Shown in pieces: positions 1 to 5,232 of a stretch of 5,232 nt of DNA; the first letter of the stretch is position 1; each line of letters starts with the position of its first letter. Both the position numbers and the translations under genes were made by a program. This stretch comes from MnTg04 sp036443455 (GTDB taxonomy: Bacteria > Pseudomonadota > Gammaproteobacteria > Steroidobacterales > MnTg04): the NCBI GenBank assembly GCA_036443455.1, contig JAZFYI010000015.1, positions 1 through 5,232 of the forward strand. Direction: 5' to 3'. Below the pieces are notes generated by a model. It ran no database searches and had not been told where the DNA came from. It was given only the letters and a program-made list of their open reading frames with translations.

Positions 1-422
1 AGGCGCCGCTGGACGCATTTGAGTTTCTGATGGTAGTCCGCGAAAAAATGAAGCTGATGCAAATAGACGATTCGTTTCTGAACCGCAGTGTCAATGCCGG
101 TTTTTCCGGTGGCGAAAAGAAGCGCAATGAAATCCTGCAGATGGTGGTGCTGGAACCACGCCTCGCGGTACTCGATGAAACCGACTCGGGATTGGATATC
201 GATGCGATGAAAGTCGTCGCCGACGGGGTCAATACGATGCGTGACCCGGAGCGCGCGATTGTGCTGATCACGCATTACCAGCGTCTGCTCGATTACATCA
301 AACCGGACAAAGTCCATGTGCTCGCCAATGGTGGGATCGCACGCAGCGGCGGACCGGAGCTGGCCCTGAAACTGGAAGAAAAGGGTTATGACTGGGTACG
401 CCAGGAGGCCGCCAGCGCATGA
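1..422 (+). CDS. sufC: SufC, Fe-S assembly ATPase (partial, C-terminal part)
   Basis: ABC-type ATPase of the cytoplasmic SufBCD scaffold complex; ATP binding and hydrolysis drive the rearrangement of SufB and SufD needed for cluster assembly. The reading frame is open from base 3, the first complete codon, so the start lies outside the window; the internal ATG at base 30 is not the start. About 140 residues are present of the usual 250 or so. The Walker A and Q-loop are therefore missing, but the ABC signature (GFSGGEKKRNEIL, bases 99-137), the Walker B with the SufC-typical LDETDSGLDID (about bases 169-201) and the H-loop THYQRLLDYI are intact, and the protein ends in the usual family tail (LEEKGYDWV). 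Its stop overlaps the sufD start (ATGA). The signature extended by EKKRN separates SufC from transport ATPases, so identity is very secure. Confidence 0.97.
   Translation, partial: APLDAFEFLMVVREKMKLMQIDDSFLNRSVNAGFSGGEKKRNEILQMVVLEPRLAVLDETDSGLDIDAMKVVADGVNTMRDPERAIVLITHYQRLLDYIKPDKVHVLANGGIARSGGPELALKLEEKGYDWVRQEAASA
403..408 (+). promoter_or_regulatory. Ribosome binding site of sufD
   Basis: A perfect AGGAGG lies inside the last codons of sufC, 10 bases before the ATG at 419. It fixes the sufD start at 419, which gives MSAMIES..., although a second in-frame ATG occurs at 428. It is the strongest Shine-Dalgarno match in the window, and with the ATGA overlap it suggests direct coupling of sufC and sufD translation. 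Confidence 0.75.
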
Positions 423-1729
423 GCGCGATGATCGAAAGCCTGCAGGACAATTTCTCCCGTCAGCCGGAGGCCCCGGGGGGCGAATTCGTGCACCAGGTTC
501 GTGCGCAGGCCATGAAGGAATTCCTGGATACCGGCCTGCCCGGCCCGCGTGACGAGTACTGGAAGTACACGCGGCTGAGAATTATCGAGAAACGACTGTT
601 TGGCCTGCCCGAGGAAAATGCAGTTGGCGGCAGCGATATCGGGATCGAAAACCTGGACGCGATCCGCATCGTGTTCGTCGATGGGCTTTATGCGCCGGCG
701 CTATCCGATGAGTCCGTGTTTGCCGAAAACGGAATCCGCCTGCTGGCCGACGCCTTGCATGACGATCCGGGTCTGGCCGGCGGGCTGTTGCCGCAACCCG
801 ACCCGGCGACGCATCAGTTTGCGGCGTTGAACCGCGCCTTCCTCGGACAAGGGGTGGTCATCGAGCTGGCGGCCGGGCAGGTACCTGACCGCCCGCTGTA
901 CCTGTTGTTTTACTCGCAAAACACCGGCCGCGACACGGCCAGCCACCCGCGGATCCTGATCAGGGCGGGTACCGACAGCAAGGCGTCTGTGATCGAACAT
1001 TACGACGGCGCCCCGGGCAACGCCGGTCTTTGTAATGCCCTGACCGAGATCGATCTGGCTAGGGGGGCGCAATTGACGCATTACCGTATTCAGACTGAAA
1101 GCCACAGCGCTTTTCACCTGGGATCGTTGTTTGCGCGCCAGGCGGAAGGCTCGCGGCTGGTCAGCCATAATCTCAGCCTCGGCGGCAGGCTGGCCCGCGC
1201 CAACATGCAGTTCGATCTGCTGGGCCGCGGCGCCGAACTGGTGCTAAACGGCTTGTACCTGGCCAGCGGCAGGCAGCATATCGACAACCACACGCTGGTC
1301 AATCATCGCGAGCCCGGCGCCAGCAGCTTCCAGGATTATCGCGGGATCATCGATGACCAGGCGCGTGCCGTTTTTTGCGGCAAGGCCGTGGTGCACGCCG
1401 ATGCGCAGCAGAGCGTGGCGAAACAGAGCAACCGCAACCTGTTGCTCAGCGAAGGCGCCGAGATCGACACCCAGCCAGTGCTGGAAATTTACGCCGACGA
1501 TGTGCAATGCAGCCATGGCGCGACCATCGGCCGGCTCGATGCCGACGCCTTGTTCTACCTGGCCACACGCGGGGTCCCGGATGACGAGGCCCGTGGCTTG
1601 CTGACTTTCGCATTTGCCGAAGACGTGGTGTTGCGGCTGGAAAACCAGACCCTGCGCAATGCGCTTGGCAAACACCTGATCGGCCGCCTGCCCGATCTCG
1701 AAAACGCCGAGGAACTGGTGGCCAGATGA
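419..1729 (+). CDS. sufD: SufD, scaffold subunit of the SufBCD complex
   Basis: SufD pairs with SufB and SufC in the cytoplasmic scaffold on which a nascent Fe-S cluster is built. At 436 residues it is of normal family length. The N-terminal third is the variable helical part with the SufD-like DEYWKYTRL; the rest is the right-handed beta-helix core; the C-terminal helical domain runs from about residue 375. Family hallmarks are SFQDYRGIIDDQARAVFCGK, KQSNRNLLLSEGAEIDTQP, and YADDVQCSHGATIG. In the last, Cys364 and His366 occupy the positions of Cys358 and His360 of E. coli SufD, the latter implicated in cluster formation together with SufB. Absence of the extra SufB cysteines and the position right after sufC argue for SufD, not SufB. 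The start overlaps the sufC stop and the stop overlaps the sufS start (ATGA both times). Confidence 0.97.
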   Translation: MSAMIESLQDNFSRQPEAPGGEFVHQVRAQAMKEFLDTGLPGPRDEYWKYTRLRIIEKRLFGLPEENAVGGSDIGIENLDAIRIVFVDGLYAPALSDESVFAENGIRLLADALHDDPGLAGGLLPQPDPATHQFAALNRAFLGQGVVIELAAGQVPDRPLYLLFYSQNTGRDTASHPRILIRAGTDSKASVIEHYDGAPGNAGLCNALTEIDLARGAQLTHYRIQTESHSAFHLGSLFARQAEGSRLVSHNLSLGGRLARANMQFDLLGRGAELVLNGLYLASGRQHIDNHTLVNHREPGASSFQDYRGIIDDQARAVFCGKAVVHADAQQSVAKQSNRNLLLSEGAEIDTQPVLEIYADDVQCSHGATIGRLDADALFYLATRGVPDDEARGLLTFAFAEDVVLRLENQTLRNALGKHLIGRLPDLENAEELVAR

Positions 1730-2976
1730 ACAAGCCACAGGCAGCCAGGCAAAAATACGCGCCGGATTTCGCTGCGATCCGGGCCGATTTCCCGATCCTC
1801 GAGCAACAGGTTCATGGCTGTCCGCTGGCCTATCTCGACAGCGCCGCGTCCGCCCAGCGGCCCCGCCAGGTCATCGACGCCGTCGCCGATTATTACCGTC
1901 ACGATCACGCCAACGTACACCGCGGCGTGCACACCCTGAGTCAGCGCGCGACCGAGGCCTACGAAGGAGCCAGGGAGTCGCTGCGCCGCTTCATCAATGC
2001 AGCGAGCAGCAAGGAAATTATTTTTACCCGCGGCACGACCGAAGCGATCAACCTGGTGGCCCAGGCTTTCGCGCGCACCATCCTGGAACCGGGCGATGAA
2101 ATCCTGATCACCTGGATGGAGCACCACTCGAACATCGTTCCGTGGCAAATGGTTTGTGAGCAGACCGGGACCGTGCTCAGGGTCGCGCCGATCAATGACC
2201 GCGGTGAACTGGAACTCGATGCGTGGAAAAAACTGCTCTGCGCCAAAACGAAGGTCGCCGCGTTTGGCCATATTTCGAATGCGCTCGGGACCATCAACCC
2301 GGTGCATGAGCTTTGCGCCGAAGCCCGCCGGCGGGGAATCGCGACCGTCATCGATGGCGCGCAGGCGCTGCCGCATGTCGGCGTGGATGTGCGCAGCATC
2401 GATTGTGATTTCTACGCGTTTTCCGGTCACAAGATGTATGGCCCGACCGGCATCGGCGTGCTTTACGGGCGTGAGGAAATGCTGCAAGACATGCCGCCGT
2501 GGCAAGGCGGCGGCGAAATGATTCTCGCCGTGGACTTCGAGAAAACCGTGTACAACGAGTTACCGCACAAGTTTGAGGCCGGCACGCCGAATATCGCCGG
2601 CGCCATTGGCCTGGGTGCGGCGGTGGCTTACCTGGAAAACATCGGCATGGAGCGAATCGCCGCCCATGGTCATGAACTGATGCGCCAGGCATCCGAAGCG
2701 CTCCTCGCTGTTCCCGGTCTGCGCCTGATCGGCACGGCCGAGCACAAGACAGCGCTGGTCTCTTTCGTCGTCGATGGCGTGCACCCGCATGACCTGGGCA
2801 CGATCGCCGATCATCACGGGGTTGCCATTCGCACCGGCCACCACTGTGCGATGCCCGTCATGCAGCGTTTCGGGCTGCCGGCAACCGCGCGCGCGTCGTT
2901 CGGCATCTATAACACCGAGGCCGAGATCGACCAGCTCGTGGCCGCGGTCAGGCACGCCAAAGAGGTCCTCGGCTGA
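1726..2976 (+). CDS. sufS: SufS, cysteine desulfurase (group II, PLP-dependent)
   Basis: Converts L-cysteine to alanine and holds the sulfur as a persulfide on its active-site cysteine, which then passes to SufU. It has 416 residues, aligning along its whole length with E. coli SufS plus about ten extra N-terminal residues. Visible motifs: LAYLDSAASAQ near the N-terminus, HRGVHTLS, RGTTEAINLV, MEHHSNIVPWQ, the PLP-binding Lys236 in FSGHKMYGPTG, FEAGTPN, and catalytic Cys374 in RTGHHCAMP. The 138-residue Lys-to-Cys spacing equals that of E. coli SufS (226 and 364). His355, in VHPHDL 19 residues before the active cysteine, matches B. subtilis SufS His342, the residue reported to bind the zinc of SufU; E. 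coli has Tyr there. A GAGGA at 1709-1713, 12 bases upstream, and the ATGA overlap support the start. Confidence 0.97.
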   Translation: MNKPQAARQKYAPDFAAIRADFPILEQQVHGCPLAYLDSAASAQRPRQVIDAVADYYRHDHANVHRGVHTLSQRATEAYEGARESLRRFINAASSKEIIFTRGTTEAINLVAQAFARTILEPGDEILITWMEHHSNIVPWQMVCEQTGTVLRVAPINDRGELELDAWKKLLCAKTKVAAFGHISNALGTINPVHELCAEARRRGIATVIDGAQALPHVGVDVRSIDCDFYAFSGHKMYGPTGIGVLYGREEMLQDMPPWQGGGEMILAVDFEKTVYNELPHKFEAGTPNIAGAIGLGAAVAYLENIGMERIAAHGHELMRQASEALLAVPGLRLIGTAEHKTALVSFVVDGVHPHDLGTIADHHGVAIRTGHHCAMPVMQRFGLPATARASFGIYNTEAEIDQLVAAVRHAKEVLG

Positions 2977-3431
2977 TGGATTTGCGCCAGCTTTACCAGG
3001 ATGTGATCGTCGATCACAACCGTAGCCCGCGGAATTTTCGCCGCCCGGAAACCATCGACCGGGTGGCCGAAGGCTATAACCCGTTGTGCGGCGACAAACT
3101 GCACATTTATCTTAGCGTCGTCGATGGGAAAATCGCCGATCTGAGTTTCGAAGGCAACGGTTGCGCGATCTCGATCGCATCGGCATCGATGATGACCGAA
3201 GCGTTGCTGGGCATGGACGAGAGCGAGGCCGAAGCATTGTTCAACGACGTGCATCGCATGCTGACCGAATCCGACTTTGCGGCGGACCCTGCGAAACTGG
3301 GCAAACTGGCCGCGCTGGCGGGCGTCCGCGACTATCCGATGCGGGTCAAATGCGCCAGCTTGTGCTGGCATACCTGGCTCGCGGCACTGACCAGCACCGG
3401 CGCCGAAGCGGCAACGGTACGCACGGAATAA
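2976..3431 (+). CDS. sufU: SufU, zinc-dependent sulfur transfer protein (IscU-like fold)
   Basis: Accepts persulfide sulfur from SufS and relays it to the SufBCD scaffold. The 151-residue protein has the U-type fold with ligand residues Cys38 and Asp40 (YNPLCGDK), Cys63 (GNGCAIS) and Cys126 (RVKCASLCWHTW). This matches the Cys/Asp/Cys/Cys zinc site of B. subtilis SufU; the first interval, 25 residues, is identical. The stretch of roughly 19 residues before the last cysteine (about 97-120) is the insertion that separates SufU from IscU, and the IscU LPPVK motif for the HscA chaperone is absent. Cys130 is an additional cysteine four residues after the last ligand. The start overlaps the sufS stop by one base (TGATG), with AGAGG at 2961-2965, 10 bases upstream, so translation is probably coupled. 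Older annotation may call it a NifU-family scaffold; the partner SufS favours sulfur transfer. Confidence 0.95.
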   Translation: MDLRQLYQDVIVDHNRSPRNFRRPETIDRVAEGYNPLCGDKLHIYLSVVDGKIADLSFEGNGCAISIASASMMTEALLGMDESEAEALFNDVHRMLTESDFAADPAKLGKLAALAGVRDYPMRVKCASLCWHTWLAALTSTGAEAATVRTE

Positions 3432-3434
3432 GCC

Positions 3435-3986
3435 ATGTATTTTCATGACAGCGAACCGATCACCTTGTACCGCGACTGCCAGGCCGTGCTGATCCCGGCG
3501 GGCAACGAAGTCACGCTGCCACAAGGCAGCATCGGCTATATCACCCAATCGCTGGGTGGCAGCTTCACCGTGTACATCGAAGGCAACCTGTTCCTGATCG
3601 CCGGTGGCGATGCCGATGCGCTCGGCAAAGACCCGGTTCCGCCCCCTACCCTGCCGGACAACGCGCAGGACGAAGATGTCGAGAAGGTGATCTGGGAGCA
3701 GCTCAGGACCTGCTTCGACCCGGAGATCCCGATCAACGTCGTGGACCTGGGGCTGATTTACAGTTGCGAGCTGAGCAAGATTGACGATGGTCAGCGCAGG
3801 ATCGATATCGAGATGACACTGACCGCGCCTGGCTGCGGCATGGGCCCGATGCTGATTCACGATGTGCGCTCGAAGCTGGAGCTGATCCCGACGATAGAAC
3901 AGGCACAGGTGGAACTGGTATTCGATCCGCCATGGAACCAGGGCATGATGTCGGATGCGGCGCGCCTGCAGACCGGCATGATGTAA
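3435..3986 (+). CDS. sufT: SufT, Fe-S protein maturation factor (MIP18/DUF59 domain)
   Basis: SufT proteins are auxiliary Fe-S maturation factors, important under high demand for clusters; the exact biochemical role is unsettled. At 183 residues it has two parts. Residues 1 to about 70 form a beta-rich N-terminal region specific to the long SufT subfamily (LPQGSIGYITQSLGGSFTVY). Residues about 80-165 are the MIP18-family (DUF59) domain with DPEIPINVVDLGLIY and TLTAPGCGMGP, where Cys134 is the conserved reactive cysteine; FDPPWNQGMMSDAAR closes the domain and PPW is typical. It is not SufA or an A-type carrier, because the CxC tail is missing. It follows sufU after 3 bases; the only Shine-Dalgarno candidate is a short GGA at 3425-3427, so coupling from sufU probably matters for expression. 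Identity at family level is secure; its precise clients are unknown. Confidence 0.93.
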   Translation: MYFHDSEPITLYRDCQAVLIPAGNEVTLPQGSIGYITQSLGGSFTVYIEGNLFLIAGGDADALGKDPVPPPTLPDNAQDEDVEKVIWEQLRTCFDPEIPINVVDLGLIYSCELSKIDDGQRRIDIEMTLTAPGCGMGPMLIHDVRSKLELIPTIEQAQVELVFDPPWNQGMMSDAARLQTGMM

Positions 3987-3990
3987 AGCG

Positions 3991-4308
3991 ATGAGCGAAC
4001 GATGGCATGACGTCGCCATGGCCGATGAACTGGAGCCCGGCGGCTTTGAAGTGATCGATGTCGACGACCTGCTGATCGCGGTTTTTAATGTCGCGGGCGA
4101 ATTTTACGCGATCGAGGATATCTGTACCCACGATGGCGAGGAACTGACCGGCGGGCCGATCGACAACGACCAGATCATTTGCCCGCGCCACGGCGCACGC
4201 TTCTGCCTGCGAACCGGTGCGGCGTTGACCCCACCCGCCTATGAAGCCGTTGCGACTTTTGCAACCCGCGTCGTGGATGGGCGGGTCCAGGTGCGGGTCG
4301 CGGATTGA
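3991..4308 (+). CDS. Rieske-type [2Fe-2S] ferredoxin
   Basis: Small soluble Rieske protein of 105 residues, with the size and fold of the ferredoxin subunits of aromatic-ring dioxygenases (HcaC/BphF type) and of NirD. The cluster site is complete: Cys45 and His47 (CTHDGE), then after 16 residues Cys64 and His67 (CPRHGARF). The N-terminal W5 with DVA...DEL and the FYAIEDIC lead-in are family-typical, which favours the ATG at 3991 over the in-frame ATG at 4018. A third cysteine, Cys72 (RFCLRTG), stands close to the second cluster loop. There is no signal peptide or membrane segment, so it is cytoplasmic. It starts 4 bases after sufT and no oxygenase or reductase gene is visible, so a degradative role is unlikely. 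Its place suggests a link to Fe-S assembly (electron carrier or client), which is inference. No good Shine-Dalgarno is seen, which fits translational coupling. Confidence 0.9.
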   Translation: MSERWHDVAMADELEPGGFEVIDVDDLLIAVFNVAGEFYAIEDICTHDGEELTGGPIDNDQIICPRHGARFCLRTGAALTPPAYEAVATFATRVVDGRVQVRVAD

Positions 4309-4347
4309 TGTATTGGCCGGCCGTCTGAGAAGGCGAATGGGTGCGCG
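4309..4347 (+). other. Rieske-sixA intergenic gap with two mini-ORFs
   Basis: This is the only non-coding gap on the plus strand longer than 4 bases. It contains the palindrome GGCCGGCC (4315-4322) and a purine-rich GAGAAGG (4327-4333). Two tiny ORFs can be read: ATG at 4308 overlapping the Rieske stop (TGATG; six codons, stop at 4326-4328), and ATG at 4337 (four codons) whose TGA overlaps the sixA GTG as GTGA. I see no convincing -35/-10 pair and no terminator, so sixA is probably co-transcribed with the suf genes. The mini-ORFs may be chance. Confidence 0.35.
4327..4333 (+). promoter_or_regulatory. Candidate ribosome binding site before sixA
   Basis: GAGAAGG is the best Shine-Dalgarno-like match before sixA, but it ends 14 bases before the GTG at 4348, which is long. 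It is only 3 bases before an ATG at 4337 that opens a four-codon ORF. No other in-frame ATG, GTG or TTG between the Rieske stop and 4348 can serve sixA, so the GTG start is kept on protein homology (MNKLLLMRHA). Confidence 0.4.
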
Positions 4348-4842
4348 GTGAACAAGCTGTTGTTGATGCGCCACGCCAGTGCGGCCTGGTCACAGGACGA
4401 GGCTGACCAGGAACGCAGCCTCAGCGAGCGGGGCCGGCTGGAAGCGCAACAAATCGGTCGGCGCATGCGCGCCAGGCAATTCAAACCACAGACGCTGATC
4501 TGCAGCCCCGCGTTGCGCGCCCGGGAAACTGCCGAGATCGTCGGCCGCCTCCTCGGTTTCGATGCGCAGCGAATCATCCACGCGGACGCGCTCTACCTGG
4601 CCAGCCCGGATACGCTGATAAGCCAGATCCAGGCCCACCCCGACAGCCAGGACCTGATGGTGGTCGGTCATAACCCTGGTTTGACCGGCCTGGTCAATCG
4701 CCTCGCCGCGGGACGCATCGACAATATGCCGACCGCCGCCTATGCCTGGTTCGAGATTGGCGGCGGTGTTTTCAGCGCAAAGAATTCTTATCCGGCGAGC
4801 ATCGATTTTCCGGCCAACCCCGGCGACCCGTTCGCCGCCTGA
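4348..4842 (+). CDS. sixA: SixA-type phosphohistidine phosphatase
   Basis: Histidine phosphatase of the phosphoglycerate mutase-like superfamily, small SixA branch. At 164 residues it is close to E. coli SixA (161). Catalytic His9 sits in the RHG-type motif right at the N-terminus (LLLMRHASAAW, with Ala replacing Gly as is common in SixA), followed by LSERGR, SPALRARETAEIV (residues 53-65, phosphate-binding Arg57) and the second catalytic histidine, His108, in VVGHNPGL. There is no signal peptide or cap insertion, so the enzyme is cytoplasmic. E. coli SixA was described first for ArcB and later for the phosphocarrier NPr of the nitrogen-related PTS; which substrate applies here cannot be read from the window. 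It starts with GTG and follows the Rieske gene by 39 bases on the same strand. A functional link with the SUF genes is not evident and may be only positional. Confidence 0.92.
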   Translation: MNKLLLMRHASAAWSQDEADQERSLSERGRLEAQQIGRRMRARQFKPQTLICSPALRARETAEIVGRLLGFDAQRIIHADALYLASPDTLISQIQAHPDSQDLMVVGHNPGLTGLVNRLAAGRIDNMPTAAYAWFEIGGGVFSAKNSYPASIDFPANPGDPFAA

Positions 4843-4849
4843 GTCCGCC

Positions 4850-5232
4850 TCAGCACTCGGGAACGTTGACCGCGAGACCGCCCTTCGAGGTTTCCTTGTA
4901 CCGGGTCGACATGTCCAGACCGGTCTGGTGCATCGTCGCGATGACCTGGTCGAGGCTGACCATGTGCTTGCCATCGCCACGCAAGGCCATGCGCGCCGCG
5001 TTGATGGCCTTGATCGAGCCCATCGCATTGCGCTCTATGCACGGTATCTGCACCAGTCCTGCGATCGGGTCGCAGGTCAGGCCCAGGTTGTGCTCCATGC
5101 CGATTTCCGCGGCGTTTTCGATCTGCTCGTTGCTCGCGCCCAGCGCCGAGGCCAGGCCGGCCGCGGCCATCGAGCAGGCCACGCCCACCTCTCCCTGGCA
5201 ACCCATTTCCGCACCCGAGATCGATGCATTCT
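4850..5232 (-). CDS. sdaA: L-serine dehydratase, [4Fe-4S] type (partial, C-terminal end)
   Basis: Deaminates L-serine to pyruvate and ammonia using a [4Fe-4S] cluster instead of PLP. About 127 C-terminal residues of a protein that normally has some 455 are present; the frame is open to the window edge (first full codon at 5230), so the gene starts outside. It opens with NASISGAEMGCQGEVGVAC, the alpha-domain signature, so the ATG at 5206 is internal. Three cluster cysteines are visible (in MGCQGE, LTCDPIAG and IPCIER), 42 and 11 residues apart, and the protein ends in Cys (VPEC), 115 residues after the first ligand. As I recall them, these match Legionella pneumophila serine dehydratase (Cys343, 385, 396 and C-terminal 458), where the last residue caps the cluster until substrate arrives. 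It converges on sixA with only 7 bases between the stop codons. Confidence 0.96.
   Translation of the reverse strand, partial: NASISGAEMGCQGEVGVACSMAAAGLASALGASNEQIENAAEIGMEHNLGLTCDPIAGLVQIPCIERNAMGSIKAINAARMALRGDGKHMVSLDQVIATMHQTGLDMSTRYKETSKGGLAVNVPEC

Noticed and set aside
30..32. ATG at 30 as start of a short separate gene
   Set aside because: The frame is open upstream and the residues before it (APLDAFEFL) match SufC, so this is a window-edge truncation and not a start.
1555..2505. Antisense open frame of 316 codons over sufD and sufS
   Set aside because: Same explanation: low stop-codon density opposite GC-rich genes; no domain or motif, and it lies against the conserved SufS core.
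2907..4019. Long antisense open frame of 370 codons over sufU and sufT
   Set aside because: It is a mirror of GC-rich codon use in three well-identified plus-strand genes, its translation is rich in His/Arg/Gln without any recognisable domain, and the opposite frames encode complete conserved proteins.
4249..4265. GTTGC/GCAAC hairpin with a T-rich loop inside the Rieske gene
   Set aside because: A 5-base stem within coding sequence, without a T-tract after it; expected by chance.
4315..4322. GGCCGGCC palindrome as an operator
   Set aside because: An isolated 8-base GC palindrome is common at this base composition, and no second half-site or promoter is visible.
4839..4853. CTGAG/CTCAG inverted repeat as an intrinsic terminator
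   Set aside because: The stem is only 5 base pairs and no run of T follows on either strand.
4850..5206. ATG at 5206 (minus strand) as the start of a small protein
   Set aside because: The upstream codons continue the conserved serine dehydratase signature (NASISGAE), so the gene simply runs off the window.

Overview
The window is the downstream part of a SUF iron-sulfur cluster assembly operon, followed on the same strand by a SixA-type phosphohistidine phosphatase gene. The 3' end of an L-serine dehydratase gene converges on it from the other strand. Coding density is close to 100% and base composition is GC-rich. The SufC, SufD and SufS proteins read like those of E. coli and relatives, and SixA and single-chain SdaA are also typical of Gammaproteobacteria. 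However, the operon uses SufU and SufT instead of the enteric SufA/SufE set. My inference is a non-enteric gammaproteobacterium; no genus can be supported from sequence alone.

Layout: 1-422 is the C-terminal half of sufC, whose start lies outside the window. It is followed by sufD (419-1729), sufS (1726-2976), sufU (2976-3431), sufT (3435-3986) and a small Rieske [2Fe-2S] ferredoxin (3991-4308). Junctions are 4-base ATGA overlaps (sufC/sufD, sufD/sufS), a 1-base TGATG overlap (sufS/sufU), then gaps of 3 and 4 bases, so this is almost certainly one translationally coupled transcript. After 39 bases comes sixA (4348-4842, GTG start). The sdaA fragment (complement of 4850-5232) ends 7 bases after the sixA stop.

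How the genes work together: SufS takes sulfur from cysteine onto its Cys374 and hands it to the zinc protein SufU. SufU passes it to the SufBCD scaffold, where SufC supplies ATPase activity (sufB is presumably just upstream). SufT is a MIP18/DUF59-family maturation factor for Fe-S proteins. The Rieske ferredoxin has no oxygenase beside it and may serve the assembly machinery as a client or electron carrier. SdaA itself needs a [4Fe-4S] cluster.

Nothing here is a wholly new system. The points of most interest are: SufS carries His355 at the zinc-ligand-swap position of B. subtilis SufS, where E. coli has Tyr; the orphan Rieske protein is embedded in the SUF operon; and the SdaA fragment has the exact cysteine spacing and C-terminal Cys of the 'tail-in-mouth' cluster ligand.
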